The position numbers were made by a program, and so were the translations under genes. From assembly GCF_000177235.2 (NCBI RefSeq), contig NC_014829.1:3596001-3660000 (forward strand): 64,000 bases of DNA, given 5' to 3'. Below the pieces are notes generated by a model. The model saw nothing but the letters and a program-made list of their open reading frames with translations. It was not told where the DNA came from and ran no database searches. This document shows positions 1 to 8,718 of this stretch, one piece after another. The DNA comes from Evansella cellulosilytica DSM 2522. GTDB taxonomy: Bacteria; Bacillota; Bacilli; Bacillales; Salisediminibacteriaceae. Position 1 is the stretch's first letter. Each line of letters starts with the position of its first letter.

Positions 1-2517
1 TGCTTCTAGATCTGCAATTTGTGTTTCAAGCTGTGCGATTTGCTCTTCATTAGAAGCTTCTACTTCTACTAACTGTTCTTGCAATTCATTTATATTTCTT
101 TCTAGTACTTCTACTTTTGTTTCTAAAGACATATCCATTCTTACATTATCAAGAAATACTCTTCCAGCAAAGTCACTTTCATCGTCTGCGAAAATAAGCA
201 TTAGATTACGTAACTCAATATCATTTTCGATATCTTCAATATTAATCTCTACCTCATAATGATATAGGCCATCGTCTGTTACCGTAGCAGAATCTAGTTC
301 TTCTAGATCAATTTCAAATGTTTCAGATGCTTGAGCCCAATATCCTGCCGCTGGCGGTTGAAAAATTAAGTTAATATCAATAGCACCTTCTGTAGCTCTA
401 TCTTCAATTGGATCAATGTAAAAATCAAAGGCTACAAATTCATAATCGCCACGAACTAAATCATCTTTATATAATGTTAGTCTTGGCGCAGTAGCCCAAT
501 CATCACTTGGCTTCACTTCTGGGTATGCATATTCCCATGAAAGAGCATTTGATCCGTTAGCCTCTTCAATTGTTAATGCTGTTCTAACTGCAGATTCACT
601 ATCCCACTCCCAGCCTTGACGAGTACCATCTTCAAAATCAGACGGAAGTGCTGAATCTCCTTTAGTGTCATGTTCCACTGGTTCTGGTACTGATTCACGG
701 TCTCCTGTAACAGTAATATTATCTAATGAAATCACATCAGCATTTTCTGTGCCCACAAAAAGAATAATGTTATTAAGCTCACTACCTTCCGGGTCTTCTG
801 CTATGTTTGTAAGATTTGGTGCATCTTCACCCGTGATGGTTAAGAGTGCTTTGTATGTGCCATCTTCTTGTTCTTCAAAGTCATCTTCCGTTATTAAAAC
901 GGAATTAGATGCGTTCGCCCATTCATGAGCACTACTTTGAGGAATTGCTGCAATGGCTACTGTAGTTGGATCATCAACTACAACGTCCATCGATAACTCC
1001 TCTGCACCTAGTATGTCAAATGTTTCTTCCCATTCATCTGCAGAAATTCGTACATTCGACCAGTAATCTTCTTCTTCTCCAGCAATAGCGTTACTTTCAT
1101 CTAAACCGGTGATTTGAAGTGCGTCATTTACATTTTCAATAGTTACATCTACAGGGCTATCACTATTTTGTACAAACCCTTGTGTAGTCCCGTCGTTAAA
1201 GTCCCAAATTACTTCAGAGAATTCCTCTCTTGGTGTACGATCAATTGGCTGATATTCTTCTCCCAATATACGTGAACGTACGTATTCACCAGATACACTT
1301 AATTCTTCCATAGACCATACTTGATCTTCACCTGGGTCAAGATCAGTTGCATCAGATTCATTTAAAATAAATGGTGTAAATGCACCAGAAGTTTCATTTT
1401 TATTTGTTAAAGACCAGTTAGTCCAGCTAATGTTGTTTTCATTTAGAAAATTAAGCCAGACATCTGCTTCATTTAAGTAAGGACCATTATTACCGTCAGC
1501 TTCACTTACGCCCCACTCTGTTGCAAAGATTGCTTTTCCTTTATCTAGTGCGTATTTTGCGTTAGCCATTACGTTACTGCGATCCTCGCTAGATATACCT
1601 TCTGGATAACTCTCATTTGTTCCTTCGTGAGTACCAGTATAGAAATGTAGTGTATACATTGTATGATGGTCATCAATTGGATTATCAGCAGCTAAATCCA
1701 TTCTTTGACTCCAGTTAGGGCTACCTACGATAATAATGTTATCTTCAGCATTTCCACTATCACGAAGTGCATCTACGATAGGTTGAGCATATTCTCTAAC
1801 TGCTTCCCATCCGTCCTCATCATTCGTTATCCCAGGGCCACCGCTACTATTTGAGCTTGGCTCGTTTGCAAGCTCATAAATTAGATGTGGGTCATTTGGG
1901 TACTTTTCAGCAATGTGTAAGAAGAAATCTTTAGCTCCTAAATATTCTTCTCCATCTTCATTAACGCCACCTTGGTAAATGTCAGCATTAGGGTCACCAG
2001 GTGCATGAACATGCCAATCAATAATGACATACATATCGTTTTCTTTCGCTAATTCTATCCCTGCATATACCTTTTCAATAAGATCTGGGTTGTAAGCGTA
2101 GCCATTTTCTCCGATATATAGCGCTAATCTAATTACATTAGATCCCCAATCATTTGCTAACGCTGCAAAAGCGTTTTCATTTACGATTTCGCCAAACCAT
2201 TGTAAACCGTGTGTACTCATCCCACGTAATTGAATTGGAACACCATCTTGATCTGCTAAAGTAACTTGTCCATCTACTTCAACCAATTGTAATGCACCAG
2301 CTTCTGAAGGTCTTCTTTCATCTAGTCCTCCATCTAATAGCGCCGGATATTTCTCATAATTTGACTCATGAGGTCTTTCTTCAATTTCAATTGGAGTTAC
2401 TAAATCATCGTCATCTCCATTATCACCTTCTTCTGCACTCACCATTGGTGCAAACAATGAAGTAATTAAAAGAACAGCCATCATAATTGCTAATAAACGT
2501 CTTAATTTGTTCCTCAC
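1..2517 (-). CDS. GH5 cellulase, secreted (3' end outside window)
   Basis: Endo-beta-1,4-glucanase of glycoside hydrolase family 5, expected to cut cellulose outside the cell. The reading frame is open from a GTG start at 2515-2517, behind a GGGAGG ribosome site, to the left window edge, giving 839 codons. It begins with a signal peptide (MRNKLRRLLA, hydrophobic core, then APMVSA). The GH5 domain carries the acid/base Glu in a NEP motif (near 1860-1868) and the nucleophile Glu in TEWG (near 1510-1520). Two carbohydrate-binding modules of CBM17/CBM28 type follow (about 1200-690 and 650-140), then the start of a Glu/Gln/Leu coiled coil. The whole protein parallels the next gene (2984-5890) and is clearly its paralogue. 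Whether it also ends in a sorting signal cannot be seen here. GTG rather than the downstream ATGs is chosen because it sits at the ribosome site and begins the signal peptide. Confidence 0.93.
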   Translation of the reverse strand, partial: MRNKLRRLLAIMMAVLLITSLFAPMVSAEEGDNGDDDDLVTPIEIEERPHESNYEKYPALLDGGLDERRPSEAGALQLVEVDGQVTLADQDGVPIQLRGMSTHGLQWFGEIVNENAFAALANDWGSNVIRLALYIGENGYAYNPDLIEKVYAGIELAKENDMYVIIDWHVHAPGDPNADIYQGGVNEDGEEYLGAKDFFLHIAEKYPNDPHLIYELANEPSSNSSGGPGITNDEDGWEAVREYAQPIVDALRDSGNAEDNIIIVGSPNWSQRMDLAADNPIDDHHTMYTLHFYTGTHEGTNESYPEGISSEDRSNVMANAKYALDKGKAIFATEWGVSEADGNNGPYLNEADVWLNFLNENNISWTNWSLTNKNETSGAFTPFILNESDATDLDPGEDQVWSMEELSVSGEYVRSRILGEEYQPIDRTPREEFSEVIWDFNDGTTQGFVQNSDSPVDVTIENVNDALQITGLDESNAIAGEEEDYWSNVRISADEWEETFDILGAEELSMDVVVDDPTTVAIAAIPQSSAHEWANASNSVLITEDDFEEQEDGTYKALLTITGEDAPNLTNIAEDPEGSELNNIILFVGTENADVISLDNITVTGDRESVPEPVEHDTKGDSALPSDFEDGTRQGWEWDSESAVRTALTIEEANGSNALSWEYAYPEVKPSDDWATAPRLTLYKDDLVRGDYEFVAFDFYIDPIEDRATEGAIDINLIFQPPAAGYWAQASETFEIDLEELDSATVTDDGLYHYEVEINIEDIENDIELRNLMLIFADDESDFAGRVFLDNVRMDMSLETKVEVLERNINELQEQLVEVEASNEEQIAQLETQIADLEA

Positions 2518-2635
2518 TATGAACCCTCCCATTAATGTCGTTTGTCACTTATCGGAGTCCACCTTTACGTTTCGGAATATTTAAAACGAAATAAAATATG
2601 TAACTTTCGTACAATCAAAATAATGTAACCTAAAT

Positions 2636-2651
2636 ACGAAAGTGGTTTCGT
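2636..2651. promoter_or_regulatory. Operator-like palindrome ACGAAA-N4-TTTCGT (copy 1)
   Basis: A 16-base site with perfect ACGAAA/TTTCGT half sites around a GTGG centre. It lies just downstream of the TATAAT at 2657-2662 on the minus strand, where a repressor would block initiation. A second copy with the same half sites lies at 2890-2905. The half-site arrangement resembles operators of LacI-type sugar regulators, but the binding protein is unknown. Confidence 0.4.
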
Positions 2652-2765
2652 AAACCATTATAAAAATTTCGCTATTCCAAAAATAGTAAGCTGAACTAGA
2701 AGTCTAGTCATCTACTATTTATAGAACACCCCCTTTTTTGTAAGAAAACTAGAAATACCATAGTT

Positions 2766-2779
2766 TGACTACGTTTTCA
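2766..2779 (-). promoter_or_regulatory. cre-like site (carbon catabolite control)
   Basis: On the minus strand it reads TGAAAACGTAGTCA, one mismatch from the Bacillus cre consensus TGWAANCGNTNWCA. Related sites lie before all three cellulase genes in the window, which fits CcpA-type control; function is inferred. Confidence 0.4.
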
Positions 2780-2817
2780 TTTACTTTTAGTAGTGTCTAA
2801 TATTTCACGGAAGTAAA

Positions 2818-2836
2818 TGAATACGATTTCATTATA
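2818..2836 (-). promoter_or_regulatory. Candidate -10 box with overlapping cre-like site, first GH5 gene
   Basis: On the minus strand TATAAT (2831-2836) is followed directly by a cre-like TGAAATCGTATTCA (2818-2831), one mismatch from consensus. Nearly the same arrangement is found at 6172-6190 before the second GH5 gene, so the element probably duplicated with the genes. No good -35 hexamer is present. Use of this promoter would give a leader of about 300 bases. Confidence 0.4.
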
Positions 2837-2889
2837 ACAACCTTTTACATAATACGCTAGAGAAAACCCTTTCTTTTTTCGAAATAATA

Positions 2890-2905
2890 ACGAAAGTGTT
2901 TTCGT
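2890..2905. promoter_or_regulatory. Operator-like palindrome ACGAAA-N4-TTTCGT (copy 2)
   Basis: Perfect ACGAAA/TTTCGT half sites with a GTGT centre, matching the copy at 2636-2651. It lies about 55 bases upstream of the TATAAT at 2831-2836 in the minus-strand reading direction, so a pair of sites could flank the promoter and leader. Confidence 0.4.
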
Positions 2906-2933
2906 AAATAGAAACTAGGTCGTATAAAACAAC

Positions 2934-2971
2934 AAAAAAGTGATTGATACGATGAAGTATCAATCACTTTT
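2934..2971 (-). terminator. Rho-independent terminator of second GH5 gene
   Basis: A 13-base-pair stem (AAGTGATTGATAC and its complement) with a 6-base loop. On the minus strand it is followed by a T run. It begins 12 bases after the stop codon of the gene at 2984-5890. Confidence 0.85.
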
Positions 2972-2983
2972 CAATTAATTTTA

Positions 2984-5890
2984 TTACTTAATTGCTACAT
3001 TTTTTCTCTTAATAACAAAAGTTACAATCCCAATAGCAAGTAACATTAAACCTACCATTAAGAAGTTAAACATGTTTGTAGCAGTGTTTGGTAATTTCTC
3101 ACCATCTTTACCTTCTTTACTAGAAGATCCAGTCTCTTCTGCACCATCTGAAGAGTCACTGTCCTCATCTTCTGTAGATCCAGATTCCCCTTCTTCAGAA
3201 CCATTATTTTCTCCGTCAGTAGAACCATTGTCTCCTCCATCAGTAGTACCATTGTCTACATCGTCAGAAGAACCATCACCATTACCTGGTTGAGGTGTTA
3301 CTCCGTTTGCAGCATCTTTTAATTCCTGTACTTGTTGCTCAAGAGCCGCTATTTGAGCTAGTAAATCCTCAATAATACGTTGAAGTTCTTCTACTACTGA
3401 TGAATCAACTAATTCGTTAAGTTGTTCTTCTAGTTCAGCAATCTGATCTTCTAATTCTGCTATTCTTTCAGCATTATCAGCTTCAATAGTTTCAATTTGC
3501 TCTAATAATTCAGCAATTGTTCTTGATAGAACTTCTACTTTTTTCTCTAGAGACATATCAAATCTTACGTTATCTACATAAACTCTACCAGCAAAATCAC
3601 TTTCACCATCAGCAAAAATAAGCATCATATTACGTAACTCTGTATCGTCTTGTAAATTAGTAATATTCGTAATGTCTATTTCTACTTCAAAGTGATATAA
3701 TCCATCTTCTGTTAATGTTGCTTCATCTAATGCTTCTAAATCAATGTCAAATGTACTCGGAGCTTGTGCCCAGAATCCCATTGAAGGTGGTTGGAATGTT
3801 AAATTAATTGAAATCTCACCTTCAGTTGCTCGTTCTTCAACTGGATCAATGTAAAAATCAAATGCAACGAACTCATTATCTCCGCGTACTAAATTATCTT
3901 TCCAGAAATCTAAGCGTGGAGCTGTAGCCCATCCATCACTTGGTTTTACTTCTGGGTAAGCATATTCCCAAGAAAGCGCGTTTGAACCATTAGCTTCTTC
4001 AATTGTTAAAGATGTTTTAACTCCAGATTCACTATGCCAATCCCAGCCTTGGCGAGTACCGTCTTCAAAAGTTGAAGGAAGTGTTGCAGTTCCTTTTTCA
4101 TCATGAACAACTGGCTCTGGAATTGATTCACGATCCCCAGACACTGAAATGTTATCTAAAGAGATAGCATCTGCGTCTTCAGTATTTATCAGTAAAATAA
4201 TGTTATTCAGCAAACTATCTTCAGAACTATTAGCAATATTACTTAAATTTGGAGCATCTTCAGCAGTTAAAGTAAGCACTGCCATGTAATTCCCGTCTTC
4301 TTGTAAATCAAAATCTTCTGGAGATACTGCTACTTCAACTGGATTTGCCCATCCAGCAGAAGCACTTTGTGGAATTGCACCAATTTCAACCATAGTAGGT
4401 TCGTCAACTATAATTTCCATCGATAATTCTTGTGCACCAGCAATATCAACAGTTTCATCCCAATTATCAGCTGATATACGCACATCCCAAACACTATTAG
4501 CTTCACTAATTCCAGCTATTTGTAGTGCGTTATTCTCATTTGTAACAGTGAAGCCTTCTAATGTGCTACCAGCATTAACCCCAAATCCTTGAGTCGTACC
4601 ATCATTGAAGTCCCAAATAACTTCAGTGAAAGTTTCTCTTGGTGTACGGTCAATTGGCTCATATTCTTCACCAATGATACGTGAACGTACATATTCACCT
4701 GAGAGACTTAATTGCTCTTTCGTCCATACTTGTCCATCACCTGGATCAAGAGGAGTTGCTTCTGAAACATTTAACTGAAATGGTGTAAATGATCCAGATG
4801 TTTCATTTTTATTTGTTAATGACCAGTTAGCCCAGCTAATATTATTTTTATTTAAGAAGTTAAGCCAGATGTCAGCCTCATTTAAATAAGGACCGTTATC
4901 TCCATTAGCTTCACTAACTCCCCACTCAGTTGCAAAAACTGCTACACCGTTATCTAATGCATATTTCGCATTTGCCATTACATTTGAACGCTTATCGCTA
5001 GGTGTTTCTTCTGGATAGCTGTCATTAGTACCATTATGTGTACCAGTATAGAAATGCACTGTATACATTGTATGGTGATCATCAATAGGGTTATCTGCTG
5101 CTAAGTCTGGACGTTGGCTCCAGTTAGGACTCCCTACAATGATGATATTGTCATCAGCATTACCGCTATTTCGAAGTGCTTCAACAATTGGATCAGCATA
5201 TTCTTTTACAGCTTCCCAACCAGCTTCATCATTCGTAATTCCAGGGCCACCATTATTATTTGAACTTGGCTCATTTGCAAGCTCATAAAGTATATTTGGA
5301 TTGTTAGGATATTTTTCTGCAATTGTTAAGAAAAATTCTTCTGCACCAGAGTATACATCAGCTCGTGGATCACCAGGAGCATGCACATGCCAGTCAACAA
5401 TTACGTACATGTCGTTTTCAATAGCTAAATCAATTCCGTCATATACTTTGTTAATTAATTCTGGTCTCGTTGCATAACCATTTTCACCAACATAGAGTGC
5501 TAGACGAATCATATTTGAACCCCAATCGTCTGCTAACGCAGCGAAAGCGTTCTCATTCACAATCTCACCAAACCATTGTAAACCGTGTGTACTCATTCCA
5601 CGTAATTGAATAGGATTGTTGTTTTTGTCTACTAATGTCATCTGTCCATTTACTTCTTTAAGTGATAATGCTCCACCTTCAGAAGCTTTTGGAACACCAT
5701 TATCTAATAAAGCAGGATATTTCTCATAATTTGATACGTGTGGATCTTGACTAATTGGAAGTGGATTAACTAATGGCGCTTCCTCTTCTCCATTCCCATT
5801 TTCTTCCGCACTTACCATCGGTGCAAATAAGGTTGCTACTAATAAAAACGTCATCATTACTGCTAAAAACTTTCTTAATTTCTTTTTCAA
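2984..5890 (-). CDS. GH5 cellulase with two CBMs, coiled coil and LPNTA surface anchor
   Basis: Endo-beta-1,4-glucanase of family GH5, predicted to be attached to the cell wall. Numbered from a TTG start at 5888-5890 (968 residues): signal peptide 1-28 ending MVSA; GH5 domain about 75-405 with acid/base E207 (NEP) and nucleophile E322 (TEWG); CBM17-type module about 425-595; CBM28-type module about 600-780; leucine-heptad coiled coil 780-857; Gly/Ser/Asp/Glu linker 858-932; LPNTA sorting motif 933-937; then a hydrophobic helix and the tail KRKNVAIK. LPNTA rather than LPxTG is the motif known for class D-type sortases of Bacillus. The TTG is chosen because it follows TTAGGAGG and opens the signal peptide; an upstream ATG at 5932 has no ribosome site and would add 14 residues before the Lys-rich start. 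Tandem paralogue of the gene at 1-2517. No sortase gene is in the window. Confidence 0.95.
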   Translation of the reverse strand: MKKKLRKFLAVMMTFLLVATLFAPMVSAEENGNGEEEAPLVNPLPISQDPHVSNYEKYPALLDNGVPKASEGGALSLKEVNGQMTLVDKNNNPIQLRGMSTHGLQWFGEIVNENAFAALADDWGSNMIRLALYVGENGYATRPELINKVYDGIDLAIENDMYVIVDWHVHAPGDPRADVYSGAEEFFLTIAEKYPNNPNILYELANEPSSNNNGGPGITNDEAGWEAVKEYADPIVEALRNSGNADDNIIIVGSPNWSQRPDLAADNPIDDHHTMYTVHFYTGTHNGTNDSYPEETPSDKRSNVMANAKYALDNGVAVFATEWGVSEANGDNGPYLNEADIWLNFLNKNNISWANWSLTNKNETSGSFTPFQLNVSEATPLDPGDGQVWTKEQLSLSGEYVRSRIIGEEYEPIDRTPRETFTEVIWDFNDGTTQGFGVNAGSTLEGFTVTNENNALQIAGISEANSVWDVRISADNWDETVDIAGAQELSMEIIVDEPTMVEIGAIPQSASAGWANPVEVAVSPEDFDLQEDGNYMAVLTLTAEDAPNLSNIANSSEDSLLNNIILLINTEDADAISLDNISVSGDRESIPEPVVHDEKGTATLPSTFEDGTRQGWDWHSESGVKTSLTIEEANGSNALSWEYAYPEVKPSDGWATAPRLDFWKDNLVRGDNEFVAFDFYIDPVEERATEGEISINLTFQPPSMGFWAQAPSTFDIDLEALDEATLTEDGLYHFEVEIDITNITNLQDDTELRNMMLIFADGESDFAGRVYVDNVRFDMSLEKKVEVLSRTIAELLEQIETIEADNAERIAELEDQIAELEEQLNELVDSSVVEELQRIIEDLLAQIAALEQQVQELKDAANGVTPQPGNGDGSSDDVDNGTTDGGDNGSTDGENNGSEEGESGSTEDEDSDSSDGAEETGSSSKEGKDGEKLPNTATNMFNFLMVGLMLLAIGIVTFVIKRKNVAIK

Positions 5891-5932
5891 GTTGAAACCT
5901 CCTAACATTTTTTGGATTACTAATTGTTGCAA

Positions 5933-5984
5933 TTTCGGATTTTGATAGGATGTTATTGTATTATGAAGATTTCGAAATCCGAAA
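5933..5984. repeat. Inverted repeat in the leader of the GH5 gene
   Basis: TTTCGGATTT at 5933-5942 is exactly complementary to AAATCCGAAA at 5975-5984, with a 32-base loop. It lies 42 bases upstream of the start codon and could be an mRNA leader hairpin or an operator. There is no T run, so it is not a simple terminator. Confidence 0.45.
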
Positions 5985-6171
5985 ATAAAACTAAAATACT
6001 ACTAAAAGGCTTTCGCAATGTGGTAAAAAAAATTCGACACTCTTACTATAAAACACAAGTAGTCTACTATTTTTTAATTGATCCCTCCTATTTCGTAGTA
6101 TTTCTTGTATTCACTGTAATAAAACGTTTTCATAAAGTGATAAAAAAAAGAAAAAACAGTAGCATCACCGG

Positions 6172-6190
6172 TGAATACGTTTTCATTATA
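6172..6190 (-). promoter_or_regulatory. Candidate -10 box with overlapping cre-like site, second GH5 gene
   Basis: On the minus strand TATAAT (6185-6190) runs into TGAAAACGTATTCA (6172-6185), one mismatch from the cre consensus. The layout matches that at 2818-2836. The -35 region is poor. A weaker cre-like stretch lies just downstream at 6121-6133. Confidence 0.45.
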
Positions 6191-6430
6191 GCATGATTTT
6201 TCAAAAAGGTAGTATTATTTTTTTTATATTTATGTCTATTTTAAAAATTTTTTAATCCACTAAATAAGTTTTCGCTAGTTATTTTCTATCTTAAACTCAA
6301 ATATATCGTATAAAATTACTATAAAATAGTTAGAAAATATTTAATAATAATTAAACATCGCTAGTTACATAGAATCAATACTAATATTCCGAAAATAACT
6401 ACATATTTTCGGTAATACCTTATGAAAATT

Positions 6431-6473
6431 AAAAAACGACACAACCCCTCGCTTTTGCGAAAGACCGTGTCGT
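6431..6473 (-). terminator. Terminator after tRNA-Ala(GGC)
   Basis: Stem built on AACGACAC and GTGTCGTT with an inner GC-rich hairpin, ending on the minus strand in a run of T. It lies about 45 bases past the CCA end of the tRNA gene. Confidence 0.8.
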
Positions 6474-6515
6474 TGTACACAAAGTATGTAATGTTTCTAA
6501 CATATGTTACTTTAT

Positions 6516-6591
6516 TGGTGGAGCATAGCGGGCTCGAACCGCTGACCTTTTGGCTGCCAGCCAAACGCTCTCCCAGCTGAGCTAATGCCCC
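6516..6591 (-). tRNA. tRNA-Ala (anticodon GGC)
   Basis: 76 bases, full cloverleaf with encoded CCA. Acceptor GGGGCAT pairs with ATGCTCC, anticodon loop CTGGCAG, T-loop TTCGAGC. A solitary gene with its own terminator, away from the large tRNA cluster, which instead has tRNA-Ala(TGC). Confidence 0.97.
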
Positions 6592-6802
6592 GTCAATTGT
6601 ATGATACATAGTAAAGGACGTCTCTCGTTGTTCTACTTCGACTACATTTCAATATTGGTGGAGGTCATAGATATAATCTATGCTCTTATTTGAACATATA
6701 TTATAAAAAAACGATATGCACCAAGCAATTTATTTCTTACATGAAAATATTATAACGATTTTAAATTTGTATATCAAGTCATTTTTCGAATTGTATGAAC
6801 TA

Positions 6803-6961
6803 TTAAAAAATGATAAACAATACATACCACACAATCCCCGCAACTATTGCAGCAACTAATCCTGAAAAGACATTTTCTTTAATTACCTTTTTGTGCTTTA
6901 CTGCATCAAATATAACCCAACCAATGAAAATAGTGATTGCAAACACAATTGCTTCAAACAT
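6803..6961 (-). CDS. Small membrane protein, 52 residues
   Basis: Function not recognised. The ATG at 6959-6961 has an AAAGGAG ribosome site eight bases upstream, giving MFEAIVFAITIFIGWVIFD and onward. Two hydrophobic helices (about 2-17 and 32-50) are joined by a Lys-rich loop (KHKKVIKEN). An upstream in-frame start at 7048 would add 29 polar residues without a ribosome site and is not preferred. Divergent from the K+ channel gene, with about 107 bases between start codons. Confidence 0.7.
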   Translation of the reverse strand: MFEAIVFAITIFIGWVIFDAVKHKKVIKENVFSGLVAAIVAGIVWYVLFIIF

Positions 6962-7068
6962 CGACTTCTCTCCTTTCCCGTTTATCATCTTATCAAATAA
7001 ATGAATGAGATGCACTACGTTTTGCCAATAATGGTGAAGGAGACTCAAGTAATATGTAAGGAGTTGAG

Positions 7069-8082
7069 ATGTTTGTGTTTCGATTTGATTTTATTGTAGA
7101 GTCTTATTCCCGGTTTTATTCTCTCATAAAGATGACTTTTATTGTATTCCTATTCGCACTTTTCATCGGAAACTTGATGCACATAATTGAACCAGATAAC
7201 TTTCCGAGTATTTTTGATGGGATATGGTGGTCTGTTGTTACTATATCTACTGTTGGATATGGTGATTTTGTTCCCGAGAGTATTTTCGGTCGAATATTAG
7301 GAATCATTCTCATTTTAGGAGGGATTGCACTATTTTCTTTTTTCATTACTAATCTTGCTAGTTCAACAGTATTAGCAAAGCAAGAAAAGGATGCTGGTGG
7401 TGCAAAGGTGAAAGAAAAAGGACATTATATTATTGTAGGCTGGAACGAAAGAAGTCATCAGCTAATTAAGGAGCTGATGAATCTTTACTCCAACATTCAT
7501 ATCGTTCTCATTGATGAGACTTTAGAGAAAAAACCGATTGATACAAAGGCATTGTCATTTGTTAAAGGGTCTCCAACGAAGGATGAAACTTACGAACGAG
7601 CGAATATAAAAAAAGCACATACCATAATTATTACCTCAAACCAGCATGTTGATGAGAAAACATCCGATGCAAATACAGTTCTAACCTTACTAACGAGTAA
7701 AGGGATGCAATCAAACATTTATGCTATCGTTGAATTAATTTCTCCTCAGCAAGCAAAGAATGCTGAGCGAGCTGGTGCAGATGAGGTTATTTTAAGCTCG
7801 AAACATCTTAGTTTACTTATGGTAAATGGCGTGCTGTTTCATGGAATGACAGACGTAATTGCAGAGATGCTAAAACACGGGAAGGATGATCAGCTTCAAT
7901 TTAAGATTGTACCTCCAGAACTTATTAATGAAACATTTCAAAAAGCAATAACCGATTACCAAACGAGTGATATGTTTTTAATTGGTATTAGAAGAGGTAG
8001 TGATACGTTGCTTCACCCAAAAAACGGTTCTCAGCTTCTTAGCGGTGATAAACTCATCTTCTTTAAACGCGTTTCTTCATAA
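7069..8082 (+). CDS. yugO: Two-helix potassium channel with RCK domain, YugO type
   Basis: Membrane K+ channel gated by a cytosolic regulatory domain. In 337 residues: TM1 about 21-41, pore helix and selectivity filter TVGYGD (GYGD at 63-66), TM2 about 74-98, then a TrkA-N/RCK domain from about 118 (HYIIVGWNERSHQLI) and a C-terminal RCK region. AAGGAG lies five bases before the ATG. Length and layout match B. subtilis YugO, the channel implicated in biofilm electrical signalling and osmotic control. The mstX gene that partners yugO in B. subtilis is not adjacent; the upstream neighbour is an unrelated 52-residue membrane protein. Convergent with yugN, only three bases apart. Confidence 0.9.
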   Translation: MFVFRFDFIVESYSRFYSLIKMTFIVFLFALFIGNLMHIIEPDNFPSIFDGIWWSVVTISTVGYGDFVPESIFGRILGIILILGGIALFSFFITNLASSTVLAKQEKDAGGAKVKEKGHYIIVGWNERSHQLIKELMNLYSNIHIVLIDETLEKKPIDTKALSFVKGSPTKDETYERANIKKAHTIIITSNQHVDEKTSDANTVLTLLTSKGMQSNIYAIVELISPQQAKNAERAGADEVILSSKHLSLLMVNGVLFHGMTDVIAEMLKHGKDDQLQFKIVPPELINETFQKAITDYQTSDMFLIGIRRGSDTLLHPKNGSQLLSGDKLIFFKRVSS

Positions 8083-8085
8083 CGC

Positions 8086-8490
8086 TTACGAATTGAGGAT
8101 CACAACTTCTAGTTCTCGTATTTGCTCTCGACCCGTTTGTATCCATTCTGCCGGAAAAGTTGCATCTGGATTTCTCGGTGCAGAAAATTGATTAAACAGT
8201 GGATTCGGATCTTCCTCGTTATCGTGGTCTAACTCCGCTTCATAATCATGTGACAGCAAAAAGGGCCTTCCAAGACGGACGCTCACTCCTTTAGTATCTA
8301 AATCACCGTTAACTGCAACAAAAGGGAGCCGCACAAATAAGTAAGTTCCATTATCTTCTAATTTATAGTCAAAGTAGCCGTGGTCATATTCCCAGCCACC
8401 TCCAATGACATAGCCTAATGGTTTAAGCTTTTGCTCTAAGTCATGTAATTGAAACTCTTTATTTTCTAACAATGATTGCACTTCTATCAT
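8086..8490 (-). CDS. yugN: YugN-like family protein
   Basis: 134-residue soluble protein of the YugN-like family, function unknown. Recognised by overall sequence and by its position beside yugO and pgi, as in B. subtilis. No catalytic motif is evident; the C-terminal half is acidic (ELDHDNEEDPNP). The ribosome site GGAGGAG precedes the ATG. It may be read alone, ending in the hairpin at 8561-8609. Confidence 0.8.
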   Translation of the reverse strand: MIEVQSLLENKEFQLHDLEQKLKPLGYVIGGGWEYDHGYFDYKLEDNGTYLFVRLPFVAVNGDLDTKGVSVRLGRPFLLSHDYEAELDHDNEEDPNPLFNQFSAPRNPDATFPAEWIQTGREQIRELEVVILNS

Positions 8491-8560
8491 GTCTTATGTT
8501 CTCCTCCTTCTTTATCACTTCATCCCCTATTAGATTGTCCGAAATAAAAAAGGATATGAT

Positions 8561-8609
8561 AAGAAAAACTAAAAACGAGCTTGATAAAGCTTGTTTTTAG
8601 TCTTTTCTT
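8561..8609. terminator. CGAGCTT-type terminator hairpin
   Basis: A-rich and T-rich flanks around a stem of AAAAACGAGCTT and AAGCTTGTTTTT, so it can work in both directions. Nearly identical hairpins occur at about 8719-8760, 52389-52432 and 55005-55050, each directly next to an A-family palindrome. Confidence 0.75.
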
Positions 8610-8613
8610 AGGT

Positions 8614-8695
8614 ACGGTGAAGAAATGATGCCACATGTCTTTAATGTAGTAGTGAGTGCACTTCTCGCTACTACGCGTGGCATCATTTCCACCGC
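8614..8695. repeat. A-family palindromic repeat, copy A1
   Basis: About 80 bases able to fold into one long hairpin: ACGGTGAAGAAATGATG pairs with CATCATTTCCACCG, and GTAGTAGTGAG pairs with CTCGCTACTAC nearer the loop. Further copies lie at 8765, 14489, 22741, 41264, 48626, 52441 and 55056. Confidence 0.85.
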
Positions 8696-8718
8696 CAATT
8701 TTATACTTTTTTGCCTTA

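Larger units (their letters stand above)
2518..2983. other. Regulatory region between the two GH5 cellulase genes
   Basis: This 466-base gap holds the terminator of the downstream-facing paralogue and the promoter and leader of the first cellulase. Reading toward the first gene there are TATAAT boxes at 2831-2836 and 2657-2662, neither with a good -35. Two cre-like sites and two ACGAAA-N4-TTTCGT palindromes are listed separately. No open frame looks coding. Confidence 0.6.
5891..6515. other. Leader and promoter region of the GH5 gene, then AT-rich DNA to tRNA-Ala
   Basis: About 285 bases of leader separate the gene from a TATAAT at 6185-6190. The leader carries an inverted repeat, and cre-like elements lie at 6121-6133 and 6172-6185. 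From 6200 to 6430 the DNA is very AT-rich with no coding frame seen; the tRNA-Ala terminator follows at 6431. Confidence 0.5.

Noticed and set aside
5924-6196. 90-codon plus-strand ORF upstream of the GH5 gene
   Set aside because: Lies over the leader and promoter of the GH5 gene, AT-rich with no ribosome site.
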